Shown here: one piece after another, positions 51,446-59,734 of the stretch
How positions within the stretch are numbered: position 1 is the stretch's first letter
Layout of the letters: every line of letters starts with the position of its first letter
NCBI RefSeq assembly: GCF_051513965.1
Contig: NZ_CP195847.1
Location: 1,550,001-1,614,000, forward strand
DNA: 64,000 bases
Direction of reading: 5' to 3'
Source of the DNA: Paramicrobacterium sp051513965
GTDB lineage: Bacteria > Actinomycetota > Actinomycetes > Actinomycetales > Microbacteriaceae
The notes under the pieces: model-generated
The model's input: the letters and a program-made list of their open reading frames with translations, nothing else
Told to the model about the DNA's origin: nothing
The model's database searches: none
Translations under genes and position numbers: made by a program

Positions 51446-52554
51446 GCGCGGCCTCCGTTCGAGGGAAGGGGCGCCGGTTCGAAGAGCGCTTCACCGGGCA
51501 GGCGGCGCGAGTCGTTCGGAACAGGCGTTGCATAGGTGTAGTCGAAGAGAGTCGAAACCTCAGGGTGCGGGCTCTTCTCTGCGAACTCGGCAGCGTCCGC
51601 TGCCAGCTTCTTCGCGGCCTCGTCGATCTTGGCGATCTCGTCGTCGTCGATGAGACCGTCCTTCTTCAGCTTCGCTGCGAAGGTAATGACGGGGTCGTTC
51701 TCCTTGAGCTTCTCGACTTCCTTGGGGTCGCGATACTTCGCCGGGTCAACGACCGAGTGGCCCTTAAGGCGCTCGGTCATCACCTCGAGAAGGAACGGCT
51801 TGCCCTTGCGCGCCGAGGCCACGGCGCGCTGCGCCGCCTCGTAGACCGCCATCGGGTCCAGACCATCAACACGCTCCGACTCCATCCGGTAGGAGCTGGC
51901 ACGCTTGTACAGCTCTGGCTCTGCAGAGGACTTGTCAACTGTCGTCCCCATGCCGAGCTTGTTGTTGATGATGACGAATACGCACGGCAGGTCCCAGAGC
52001 GCCGCGATGTTGAGCGACTCGTGGAACGCGCCGATGTTCGTCGTCCCATCGCCCATGGTGCACATCACGACGTGGTCTTCGTCCCGATAGTTGATACCGA
52101 GAGCAACACCTGTCGCGAGCGGAATCTGTCCACCGACGATTCCGTAGCCGCCAAGGAGGCGCTTCTCGAAGTCGAACATGTGCATTGATCCGCCCCAACC
52201 CTTGGAGACGCCGTCCTCACGACCATAAAGTTCGGCCATTACACGGTTCGGATCGATGTCGCGAGCGAGGGCGTAGCCGTGCTCACGGTAGTTGGTAAAG
52301 AGGTAGTCCGTCGGCTTCAAAGCTGCCATCAGTCCTACGACTGCAGCTTCTTCGCCGAGGTTAAGGTGACAATATCCTCCGACCAGCGCTTGAGTGTAAG
52401 CGCGTGACGCCCTCTCTTCAAACCGGCGGATGTCCATCATCTGCCGGTAGAAGTCCACCATCAGCTTCTGATCCTTCTTCGGACCGGACGAGGACTTCTT
52501 CTGGGGCGTGTTGGTCGAGCGTGATGTCGTCTTCCGCGGGGTCCGCGTGGCCAT
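51442..52554 (-). CDS. pdhA: 2-oxoacid dehydrogenase E1 component, alpha subunit
   Basis: A 370-residue thiamine-diphosphate enzyme. The ThDP motif is GDGTTNIGAFHESLNIAALWDLPCVFVIINNKLGMGT; earlier VGGYCHLNLGEEAAVVGLMAAL and later RMESERVDGLDPMAVYEAA are typical of PDH/BCDH E1-alpha. The Lys/Thr/Ser-rich N-terminus (about 25 residues) precedes the catalytic fold. The start is ATG 52554 with GGGAG about six bases upstream; codons before it (to 52713) are leader. It begins the E1a-E1b-E2 operon, which has no E3 here, and is divergent from a TetR regulator. Confidence 0.94.
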   Translation of the reverse strand: MATRTPRKTTSRSTNTPQKKSSSGPKKDQKLMVDFYRQMMDIRRFEERASRAYTQALVGGYCHLNLGEEAAVVGLMAALKPTDYLFTNYREHGYALARDIDPNRVMAELYGREDGVSKGWGGSMHMFDFEKRLLGGYGIVGGQIPLATGVALGINYRDEDHVVMCTMGDGTTNIGAFHESLNIAALWDLPCVFVIINNKLGMGTTVDKSSAEPELYKRASSYRMESERVDGLDPMAVYEAAQRAVASARKGKPFLLEVMTERLKGHSVVDPAKYRDPKEVEKLKENDPVITFAAKLKKDGLIDDDEIAKIDEAAKKLAADAAEFAEKSPHPEVSTLFDYTYATPVPNDSRRLPGEALFEPAPLPSNGGRA

Positions 52555-52602
52555 CAAGATCTCCCTTCGACCCTCTTTGTAAGAAGGCCTTGTACACAAT
52601 CG

Positions 52603-52637
52603 CAGTCGAAATGAGACTGTTCGGTACCATTGTATGG
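52603..52637. promoter_or_regulatory. Divergent intergenic region with short inverted repeats, possible TetR operator
   Basis: CAGTC-GAAATGA-GACTG (52603-52619) and CCAT-TGT-ATGG (52627-52637) lie in the 134-base region between E1-alpha and the TetR gene. They are short, and either could be chance. Confidence 0.25.
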
Positions 52638-52688
52638 CATCGAGTCGCCACACGCACCAACTTTCGTCGGCGACAGACAGGAGCAGGA

Positions 52689-53294
52689 ATGACGGTACCC
52701 GAATCCAGTGCACCGCCGCGCAAGCGCGGACGCCCCACGGCGGCCGAGCGCGTGCAGAGGCGCATGCAGATTCTGGATGCCGCTCTCGCGGTCTTCCTCG
52801 AGCACGGCTTCGGCAACACGACGATCGAGCAGCTTGCTCAGGCTGCGCGTGTGAGCAAGCGGACGATCTACAGCTACTTCGGCGACAAAGCCGCCGTCTT
52901 CACCGAGATGGTGCAGCGGCTCGCGAAGGGCGTCAGCACGGATCCTCCGGCAGGAGACACACTCGAGACGCTCTCAACGCGCATCGTGCGGCGCCTCCAT
53001 TCAGCTGAGCTGATCGGCCTACACCAGCTTGTGATAGCGGAATCGTCCCGGTTTCCGGAGCTCGCAGTGACGCTGCACTCCAATGGAGATCAGCGTCACA
53101 TCGCCCGATTGGCAGAGCATCTCGCGTCTGAGCGCGGTGACGATGCTGTGCCGCTGGCCGCCCCCCTGTTCACGCTGCTGCTCGGTCAGCCTCACCGCAT
53201 GCGTCTCCTAGGTCTGCTCGGCCCTGTCACTGACAGCGGAGCTGAGGAGCATGCCCAGACAGCTCTCCGCGCACTCGGGCTCACTCACGACTAG
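52689..53294 (+). CDS. TetR/AcrR family regulator beside the E1/E2 operon
   Basis: A 201-residue TetR protein. The N-terminal arm KRGRPTAAERVQRRMQILDAALAVFLEHGFGNTTIEQLAQAARVSKRTIYSYFGDKAAVF is a full helix-turn-helix of the TetR type (residues about 12-72). The C-terminal domain is not diagnostic. ATG 52689 has AGGAG five bases upstream. It is divergent from pdhA with about 134 bases between, so it is the likely regulator of the E1/E2 operon. The stop shares CTAG with the convergent nuclease-fold gene. Confidence 0.9.
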   Translation: MTVPESSAPPRKRGRPTAAERVQRRMQILDAALAVFLEHGFGNTTIEQLAQAARVSKRTIYSYFGDKAAVFTEMVQRLAKGVSTDPPAGDTLETLSTRIVRRLHSAELIGLHQLVIAESSRFPELAVTLHSNGDQRHIARLAEHLASERGDDAVPLAAPLFTLLLGQPHRMRLLGLLGPVTDSGAEEHAQTALRALGLTHD

Positions 53295-54019
53295 ATGACG
53301 AAGTCGTCTGACGAGGTCACAAGGTGAACGTCATCACGCGCAACCTCCAGCTCTCCGAACGATGAGTTCACAAGGATCGGCATGTGGTCGGAGAGTCCGC
53401 GTGGAAGCGTCGCGACGTTGCCGATGTCCAGACCGATGGATGTCGCGAAGTCAAAGTGACCACGAAAGAACTTGTATCGCGTGTACGTGCGCGCGTCGCT
53501 CAGAGTGAGGTCATAACCGCGGTTGCGCACACGCTCAGTGAGACCGTTCTTAAACACGGGGTAGTTGTAGTCCCCCACCATGAGCGTCGGTATTCCCGGG
53601 CCCATGCGATGTAGCTCTTCGTGGGCTGTGCGGATCTGATTGCGCCGCAAGGAGTTGAGGGCAGTGAGAGGTGCAGCGTGGAAAGACGCGACAATGACGT
53701 CTCTCGAGTTCTGGAGGTCAGTGAGGCGTGCCCCGATCAGACGCTCATGCGCGGGCCGAAGCACCCGATCGTGAAGCGACTTCTTCAATGCGAACGACTG
53801 GGTCTCGACCGCGTCATAGCGGTCGTGACGATAGTAGATTGCGAGCCCCAGACGGTTTCGATGAGTGGAATCAGCTATCCGTAATTCACCGATGTCTTCT
53901 GGCAGCTCAATCGTGTCCGCTTCTTGCAGACATACGGCGTCAGGTTCATAGCGTGCGACGAGATCGATGAGCTCCCCGACAGCCCGATTCTTGCGCAGGT
54001 TGTAGCTGATGACTTTCAT
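53291..54019 (-). CDS. Endonuclease/exonuclease/phosphatase family protein
   Basis: A 242-residue protein of the DNase I/Mg-dependent phosphodiesterase fold. Catalytic motifs: KVISYNLRKN (Asn), DAVCLQEAD (Glu), VASFHAAP (His region), VGDYNYP (Asp-Asn) and GLSDHMPIL (Asp-His). Such proteins hydrolyse phosphodiester bonds in nucleic acids, lipids or sugar phosphates; substrate unknown. The start is ATG 54019 with GGAGG upstream, 15 residues shorter than the longest frame. Convergent with the TetR gene. Confidence 0.92.
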   Translation of the reverse strand: MKVISYNLRKNRAVGELIDLVARYEPDAVCLQEADTIELPEDIGELRIADSTHRNRLGLAIYYRHDRYDAVETQSFALKKSLHDRVLRPAHERLIGARLTDLQNSRDVIVASFHAAPLTALNSLRRNQIRTAHEELHRMGPGIPTLMVGDYNYPVFKNGLTERVRNRGYDLTLSDARTYTRYKFFRGHFDFATSIGLDIGNVATLPRGLSDHMPILVNSSFGELEVARDDVHLVTSSDDFVI

Positions 54020-54044
54020 TCTGCCTCCCTCGCCGTCTCTAAGA

Positions 54045-54527
54045 CTACGCCGGGTAGACGTCATCCTCCTCAGAGATTCGCGGCCCTCTCACAGCTAGCC
54101 GCGCGAATATCACCGTCGCGATCGACGTGGCGACATAGATGACGGCGAGTGGATTGCAGAACGCAATCGACATCTCGGTAGCCCACCCGTCACCTTCAGG
54201 CGCCATGAGAGAACGCAATCCCTCTGCCGTGTTCTCAGGAACCGTCGCACCGAAGAGTAGACCACTCGCAGCGGAGAGGACAGCTGCCACAATCGCTCGG
54301 CGGACGCTGTGGCCGATCCTCGTTGCCTTATGCACATACAGTCCTGCGACGATGTGCAACACCGCGCCAATCGGTGCGATCGTCACCGCGAGTATGAGGG
54401 CGATGCTTCCCGCCCATCCGAAGAGAAGTCTGCTACCAGCCGTCCATGCGGCGATCAGCACCCCAACTGCGATCAAAAGGGTCGCGCTCATGGGAAAAGC
54501 GCTCGAACGGGAAACGTCAGAGGACAT
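54045..54527 (-). CDS. Four-helix membrane protein of unknown function
   Basis: A 160-residue membrane protein with about four hydrophobic helices (for example ATLLIAVGVLIAAWTAGSRLLF, IALILAVTIAPIGAVLHIVAGL, AIVAAVLSAASGLLFGA, AVIYVATSIATVIFA). The C-terminus is short and acidic (PRISEEDDVYPA). No family is recognised. ATG 54527 is preferred since GAGAGAG lies upstream; ATG 54536 and GTG 54545 are alternatives. It is upstream of the nuclease-fold gene on the same strand. Confidence 0.65.
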   Translation of the reverse strand: MSSDVSRSSAFPMSATLLIAVGVLIAAWTAGSRLLFGWAGSIALILAVTIAPIGAVLHIVAGLYVHKATRIGHSVRRAIVAAVLSAASGLLFGATVPENTAEGLRSLMAPEGDGWATEMSIAFCNPLAVIYVATSIATVIFARLAVRGPRISEEDDVYPA

Positions 54528-54627
54528 TCGGCTCATCTCTCTCACGGAGGGGACTCTGGTGATACAAGCTTGCCCTGTTCACACAGGGCAGACAAACGAC
54601 GACGGGCTCGCGTGAGAGCATGGAGGT

Positions 54628-55320
54628 ATGTCTCTGCACCTGATCACCGGCGCGGGATCCGGAATCGGATTCGCGCTCGCCCGCCATCTGCGCAGTCGGG
54701 GCGATGCGGTCATCGCACTTGCTCGCAATGCGGCACGCGCTCGCGATATCACGTCAAAGATCCCGGGAGTGCAGACACTGGTCGGAGATCTCAGCGAACC
54801 CGGCCGGCTTGCCTGGGCTCTGTCTCAGCAGAGTCTGCCCACGAGCATCGATTCACTCGTGCACGCCGCTGGGGTCGTCGACCTCGGGCGGATCGGCGAC
54901 ACGCCGGCGGCATCGTGGCAGAATCAGCTCGCTGTCAATCTCCAGTCACCGGCGGAACTCACGCGGCTGCTGTTGCCGATGATCCGCAACGCACGCGGAC
55001 ATATCGTCTTCATCAACTCGGGAGCTGGTCTGCGTGCCAATCCAGGGTGGGGCGCATACGCGGCATCCAAGCACGGCCTCAAGGCCCTCGCTGACTCGCT
55101 TCGCGCCGAAGAGCACGCCTCTGGGGTGCGAGTCACCTCCGTCTTTCCCGGGCGCACCGCAACACCGATGCAGGAGAAGGTGCGTCATCAGGAAGACGCC
55201 GAATACGATCCGGCACAATTCATCGATCCTTCGAGTGTGGCGACGACCATCATCGGTGCACTCGATCTGCCGCGCGATGCCGAGGCGACCGACATCTCGG
55301 TGCGTCCCGGGCTCTCGTAA
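54628..55320 (+). CDS. Short-chain dehydrogenase/reductase
   Basis: A 230-residue NAD(P)-dependent SDR. N-terminal cofactor motif TGAGSGIGFALA, AGV in HAAGVVD, catalytic Ser in FINSGAGL and the YAASK motif (Tyr and Lys). The short length and lack of a C-terminal extension are those of a classical SDR. Substrate unknown. GGAGG stands almost directly before the ATG; GAGCAT six bases upstream is a weak -10, so a leaderless start is possible. Confidence 0.92.
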   Translation: MSLHLITGAGSGIGFALARHLRSRGDAVIALARNAARARDITSKIPGVQTLVGDLSEPGRLAWALSQQSLPTSIDSLVHAAGVVDLGRIGDTPAASWQNQLAVNLQSPAELTRLLLPMIRNARGHIVFINSGAGLRANPGWGAYAASKHGLKALADSLRAEEHASGVRVTSVFPGRTATPMQEKVRHQEDAEYDPAQFIDPSSVATTIIGALDLPRDAEATDISVRPGLS

Positions 55321-55409
55321 CTGCTGCTAAACATAGCCGCGAGTTCCGTCGCGCCGGTCAAGCAACGCGGTACCATGGAGTGCAAGCACAAACGAGGCAA
55401 GGGGGCATC

Positions 55410-55691
55410 GTGACCATGCTTGACGCATGGGCGTCACATGATGAAGAGCGTTACACGCTGATGGCACAGAATCGCGAGCGTGGAGACATCGCGCTGGATC
55501 GCCTCGCTGAGGGCGAATGGCGTGTCACCGACCGTCGACTCGACGAGCATGACGCTCCGTCGGTGCTCGGAGTCATCGAGCAGGCAGGCGACGAATACAC
55601 CGTTCTCGATCTCAATGGTCAGGTCACCCAGTGGACCGCCCAATCTCTCGAAGAGGCCGTCTCGCTTTTCGTGACAACCGAGCAGAGCTGA
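55410..55691 (+). CDS. Small conserved hypothetical protein (93 aa)
   Basis: A 93-residue acidic protein (MTMLDAWASHDEERYTLM...). It looks like a small alpha/beta domain with RLAEGEWRVTDRRLDEHDAPSVLGVIEQAGDEYTVLDLNG. GTG 55410 has AAGGGGG five bases upstream; ATG 55416 is an alternative. It follows the SDR gene by 89 bases. No family is recognised. Confidence 0.7.
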   Translation: MTMLDAWASHDEERYTLMAQNRERGDIALDRLAEGEWRVTDRRLDEHDAPSVLGVIEQAGDEYTVLDLNGQVTQWTAQSLEEAVSLFVTTEQS

Positions 55692-57275
55692 TCACTCGAG
55701 AGCGATGATTCGGGTACGCCCCAGAGCCGCTCCCGAATCGTCACGAGCTTCAGCCTGAACGACGGTGGAACCTGCTGGGATCGGGATCGGCGTTTCAAAC
55801 CCGTTTCGCTCGACGGTCTTTCCCTCAACGAGCGAGCTGTCGCTCATTCCGGTGAAGATCGTCCACGATGCGACTGCGGTCGCTCCATTCCAGCTCACAT
55901 AGAAAGTTGGCGTTCCGGCCGCTGAATCTTGAACAGCCGCGTCTGGCTGCGTAGTCGGCTTTCCGCTCCATGGGAGCCGATACGCGCGATAGGAGCCAGC
56001 GCCCACGTCAGTCAGTCCACAGATGGCGGTATTGGTCTCGTCGAATTCGGTCACAGCCGGAGCACTCCCCCAGCCCACGATCGCGTGCCCATCATCGAGA
56101 AGCTGCGTGTTGCCCATGGCATAGCCCTCATACTCCCCGTAACGGAGTGCAGTCTTGAGTCGCACCTCCATCGCCTCTTCGTCTAGCGACAAGATAAGGC
56201 CGGACGACACGCCGCGATCGCCACTGACGCCGTTGTTGTCGAAAAGGCTGATCGTGCCTTCCTCCCGCCAGCGCGCGTCGTGCTGCCAAGAGAATGCTGC
56301 ATCGTCAGCGACGGCGAAATCGCTCTTCTTCCCTCCGATCCGCCACACGAGCTCTCCAGACCTTCGGTCAATCACGTAGAGCGCGCACATGTGACGTGCT
56401 GAGATGATGATGCGGTCACCATCCTCATCCGCCGAGTTCACGTGGACCGGGTCGAAGGCGGACTCGGGCGTGCGTCCGGTCTTCGCGTCGTCCTTATCGA
56501 TCGTCTTGTAGCTCTCAGCGATATCCAGGTCATCGAGCATGTTCCAGTCCAGGAGGACCTTTCCCGTCTCAATGTCGATTTCCTGGATGCGGCAAGCGAA
56601 CGCCCATCCGTCTTTCGGACCGCCGACGGACGACAGATCAATCTTCTGCGCGGGATACGTCGTCAGCAGCGCGGTGCCATCCGACGTGAGATGGAACTCG
56701 TGAAGATCCGCCATCATGCCGTTGCCACCGGGCACCCGTGCGATCTCTCGATACGCGGTATCGAGGATCACGCCCGCGCCCTGCCCGTTCCCGCTGTCAA
56801 CGCGTCCGGTCCAGTAGGTCAGCACCGGCTTACCTCGATACTTCTGGACGCGGAAGTCCGCAGTGTCGACGCCCGCATCCGAGATCCACACAGGTTCTCC
56901 GGCATTATCGAAAATAGCGGCGGTGAAGACCTTGTCTCGTGGGCTCAGGAAGTAGTATCCGGGGCTGGGATCGACCGCGCCGGCAGACCACGCAGTCACG
57001 GCAGGAACGGTCAGAGCTGTGCTAACGAATCGCCGGATCTCGACCGCGTCTTCGGAACCGTCGTCGTCTTTCCCTTTGTCGTCGCTACCAGGGTCATCCT
57101 CTTCACGTGATCGGACGATCGCGGTTCCACCCCCTGTCGCACCGGCTCCCACGAGCGCTCCGGCCACGGCCGCGACCGAAACAGCTACGAAACCTCGGCG
57201 TTTGACGGTTGGCTGATCGGCGGATTCAGCACTTTCATCATTCGGCGCCCCTGACGATTCCTCCGATTCGCTCAT
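55692..57275 (-). CDS. Secreted arylsulfotransferase (ASST)-like protein
   Basis: A 527-residue exported protein. The N-terminus has a Tat-like signal with KRRGF near residue 25 followed by a hydrophobic Ala/Val/Gly stretch (AVSVAAVAGALVGAGA). The body carries repeated beta-propeller-like blades and the LHEFHLTSDGTALLTTYP segment of arylsulfotransferase-2-type proteins; a DDLDIAESYK segment and later His/Arg-containing blades follow. The true catalytic His of characterised ASST enzymes cannot be confirmed by eye, so function is inferred. TAGCGT lies 6 bases before the ATG at 57275. Convergent with the small gene, which it abuts. Confidence 0.85.
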   Translation of the reverse strand: MSESEESSGAPNDESAESADQPTVKRRGFVAVSVAAVAGALVGAGATGGGTAIVRSREEDDPGSDDKGKDDDGSEDAVEIRRFVSTALTVPAVTAWSAGAVDPSPGYYFLSPRDKVFTAAIFDNAGEPVWISDAGVDTADFRVQKYRGKPVLTYWTGRVDSGNGQGAGVILDTAYREIARVPGGNGMMADLHEFHLTSDGTALLTTYPAQKIDLSSVGGPKDGWAFACRIQEIDIETGKVLLDWNMLDDLDIAESYKTIDKDDAKTGRTPESAFDPVHVNSADEDGDRIIISARHMCALYVIDRRSGELVWRIGGKKSDFAVADDAAFSWQHDARWREEGTISLFDNNGVSGDRGVSSGLILSLDEEAMEVRLKTALRYGEYEGYAMGNTQLLDDGHAIVGWGSAPAVTEFDETNTAICGLTDVGAGSYRAYRLPWSGKPTTQPDAAVQDSAAGTPTFYVSWNGATAVASWTIFTGMSDSSLVEGKTVERNGFETPIPIPAGSTVVQAEARDDSGAALGRTRIIALE

Positions 57276-57281
57276 GAGGTG

Positions 57282-57287
57282 ACGCTA
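57282..57287 (-). promoter_or_regulatory. -10 element of a leaderless promoter (ASST-like gene)
   Basis: TAGCGT on the minus strand, 6 bases before the ATG at 57275. Confidence 0.5.
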
Positions 57288-57299
57288 CCACTGCCCACG

Positions 57300-57305
57300 T
57301 AAACT
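57300..57305 (+). promoter_or_regulatory. -10 element before rlmC
   Basis: TAAACT, 7 bases before ATG 57313 and 4 before an alternative GTG at 57310. It is only 12 bases from the -10 of the divergent ASST-like gene. Confidence 0.45.
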
Positions 57306-57312
57306 CGACGTG

Positions 57313-58437
57313 ATGAAGTGCTCCTATTTCGATGCCGGCACCTGCCGATCGTGCAGCCTCATGGGTACCGACCACGCAACGCAGGTGACTCGAAAAGAGC
57401 GCGCGTGCGCGGACCTTCTCGCCCCGTTCGGTCCACTGCGTTGGGAGCCGACTGTGACGGGACCGGAAGCGGGGTTCCGCAATAAAGCGAAGATGGTCGT
57501 CGGAGGGACGATGGAGAATCCGACGCTCGGAATTCTCGATCGGGAGCGTCGCGGTGTCGATCTTCGCGGCTGCGGCATCCTTCAGCCTGATATTCGGGCG
57601 TGCCTGCCTGCCATCTCGTCGTTCATCTCCCGCGCCCGTCTTCGTCCTTACGATGTTCCGAACCGCTCCGGCGAGCTCAAGTACGTCCTGGTGAGCGTGA
57701 CGCCGGACGGCGCCGTCATGCTCCGTTTCGTCCTGCGTTCCCAGGAAGCCATCGCGCGGATCCGCAAACATCTGCCGTATCTTCGCGATAGGCTCCCTCA
57801 GCTGCACGTTGTCTCCGCCAACATCCAGCCGGAGCATAAAGCGATCATCGAAGGTGATCTCGAAATTCCTCTCTCAGATGCTCGCTCACTCACGATGCCG
57901 CTCGGAAAGATCCACCTCCATCTCGGAGCGAAGAGCTTCTTCCAAACCAACACTCACATCGCGCAGACCATGTATGCACAGGCACGGGCATGGTGCGATG
58001 AGTTCGCGCCGAGCACGGTGTGGGACCTCTACTGCGGGGTGGGTGGCTTCGCCCTCCACTGCGCCGATGGAACCCGCACGGTCACGGGTGTCGAGGTGAG
58101 CCGCGAAGCGATCGAGAGCGCACGTCGCAGTGCAGACGAGGCGGCTCTCGCGAACGTGGATTTCATTGCAGGGGATGCCGAGCAGTTTGCGCTCTCGTCA
58201 GATCGAGCGCCAGAGCTCGCCATCGTCAATCCGCCTCGGAGAGGAATCGGTTCGACGCTCGCCGATTGGTTCGAGCGAAGCACGACCGAGACAGTCATCT
58301 ATTCAAGCTGCAACGCCAAGACCTTGGCTGCAGACCTTGACCGGATGCCGTCATTTACGCTCTCCCGAGCTCGACTGCTCGACATGTTCCCCCAAAGCGA
58401 CCACTACGAGACGATGGCCCTCCTGCGCCGCTCCTGA
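57313..58437 (+). CDS. rlmC: 23S rRNA uracil-C5 methyltransferase RlmC-type (RumB)
   Basis: A 374-residue SAM-dependent rRNA methyltransferase of the RumA/RumB family. The N-terminal Fe-S cluster ligands are CSYFDAGTCRSC (first motif) and GCGI; the SAM fold has WDLYCGVGGFALH, VTGVEVSREA and NPPRRGI, and the catalytic Cys is in YSSCNAKTL. The shorter length without a TRAM domain indicates RlmC and not RlmD/RumA. ATG 57313 is preferred, with TAAACT seven bases upstream. Confidence 0.93.
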   Translation: MKCSYFDAGTCRSCSLMGTDHATQVTRKERACADLLAPFGPLRWEPTVTGPEAGFRNKAKMVVGGTMENPTLGILDRERRGVDLRGCGILQPDIRACLPAISSFISRARLRPYDVPNRSGELKYVLVSVTPDGAVMLRFVLRSQEAIARIRKHLPYLRDRLPQLHVVSANIQPEHKAIIEGDLEIPLSDARSLTMPLGKIHLHLGAKSFFQTNTHIAQTMYAQARAWCDEFAPSTVWDLYCGVGGFALHCADGTRTVTGVEVSREAIESARRSADEAALANVDFIAGDAEQFALSSDRAPELAIVNPPRRGIGSTLADWFERSTTETVIYSSCNAKTLAADLDRMPSFTLSRARLLDMFPQSDHYETMALLRRS

Positions 58438-58573
58438 ATTCCCACCGCCACGAATGCGCTGCCTCTTCTGTATGTCTCGGCGAGTATGCCGTGAAGCATA
58501 GAGTCAAGCAAGCGATCGGCAACCGCCCTTGGCTTCGCAGCGCCCAACGGGCCGTCTCTTGGTAGGTTCCATC

Positions 58574-59689
58574 ATCGTAGTCACGACATCACCCGTAAGC
58601 CGCAGCTCGTCACGGCCCCTGACTCATCAGACGTACGAAGGCACAGATAGCTTTCCCCCGATCGCTCGCGCATTCACGTAAGTCTCCCAGCGCGCGCGTG
58701 AGGCCGGGTACCTTCAGCGTGCCGGTTGGTTCTACGTTCTGACCGCTGCAGCGCTCGTTCTCGCTTTCGCGGGAGCGATCGCGGGTTTCATTCTGCTCGG
58801 GGACAGCTGGTTCCAGCTTGTGATCGCTGGTGTCTTCGGCATCCTCTTCACACAGGTGGCTTTCATCGCGCACGAAGCCGCGCACCGGCAGATTCTCACC
58901 ACAGGACCCGCCAATGATCGTCTCGCTCGTATCCTCGCCGCGGTCGTCGGGATGAGCTACTCCTGGTGGGACTCGAAGCATTCCAGACATCATTCGAACC
59001 CGAATAGGGTCGGAAAGGATCCCGACATCGAGATCGATACCATCTCGTTCCTCGACCAGGATGCGGCAGCCGCACGGGGGCTGCGTCGTCTCATCACACG
59101 GAAACAGGGGTGGCTCTTCTTCCCCCTACTCACGCTCGAGGGTCTTAATCTTCACTATCTCAGCCTGAGACATCTCCTCACAGCCAAATCTGTGAAGGCG
59201 CGCCGGTCTGAGCTCACCATGATCGCGATCAGGTTCCTCCTCGTGCTCCTCCCCCTATTCCTCGTGCTCCCTCTCGGCATGGCATTCGCCTGCCTCGGCG
59301 TGCAGCTTGCAGTGTTCGGTGTCTACATGGGGGCTTCATTCGCGCCAAATCATAAGGGGATGCCGGTAATAGCGCCAGATGCAAAACTCGACTTCTTCTC
59401 GAAACAGGTGCGTACGTCCCGCAACATCTCTGGCGGGTGGTGGGCCACCTGCCTCATGGGCGGTCTGAATTACCAGGTGGAGCACCACCTGTTCCCGAGC
59501 ATGGCTCGCCCGTACCTCTCAAAGGCGCGCAGACTGGTGATCGCCCAATGCGAAGCACTCGGCGTTCCCTACACTGAAACGAGTCTCTGGCGCTCTTACG
59601 CCATCGTCATCGAGTACCTCAACCGCGTAGGTCTTACCGCACGAGACCCGTTCGAGTGCCCTCTCATCGCGCAGTATCGTCGCGTGTAA
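58574..59689 (+). pseudogene. Fatty-acid desaturase with an in-frame stop near its N-terminus
   Basis: Reads as a membrane acyl desaturase, with three histidine clusters: HEAAHRQ (HxxxH), HSRHHSNPN (HxxHH) and QVEHHLFP. Four hydrophobic segments surround them. In one frame the protein matches the family upstream of the first possible start: FPPIARAFT is followed by TAA (58679-58681), then VSQRAREAGYLQRAGWFYVLT continues the same frame. The next canonical start is GTG 58820, inside the first membrane region. No ATG/GTG/TTG lies between. The upstream limit is uncertain; I placed it at 58574 near a TAGGTT hexamer. It may be a pseudogene or a read error; from the stop on, about 335 codons are intact. 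Confidence 0.8.
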
Positions 59690-59734
59690 CACCTGAGCGA
59701 AACCTTCGAAGGCCCGCCCTCTCGCTTCTGCGCG

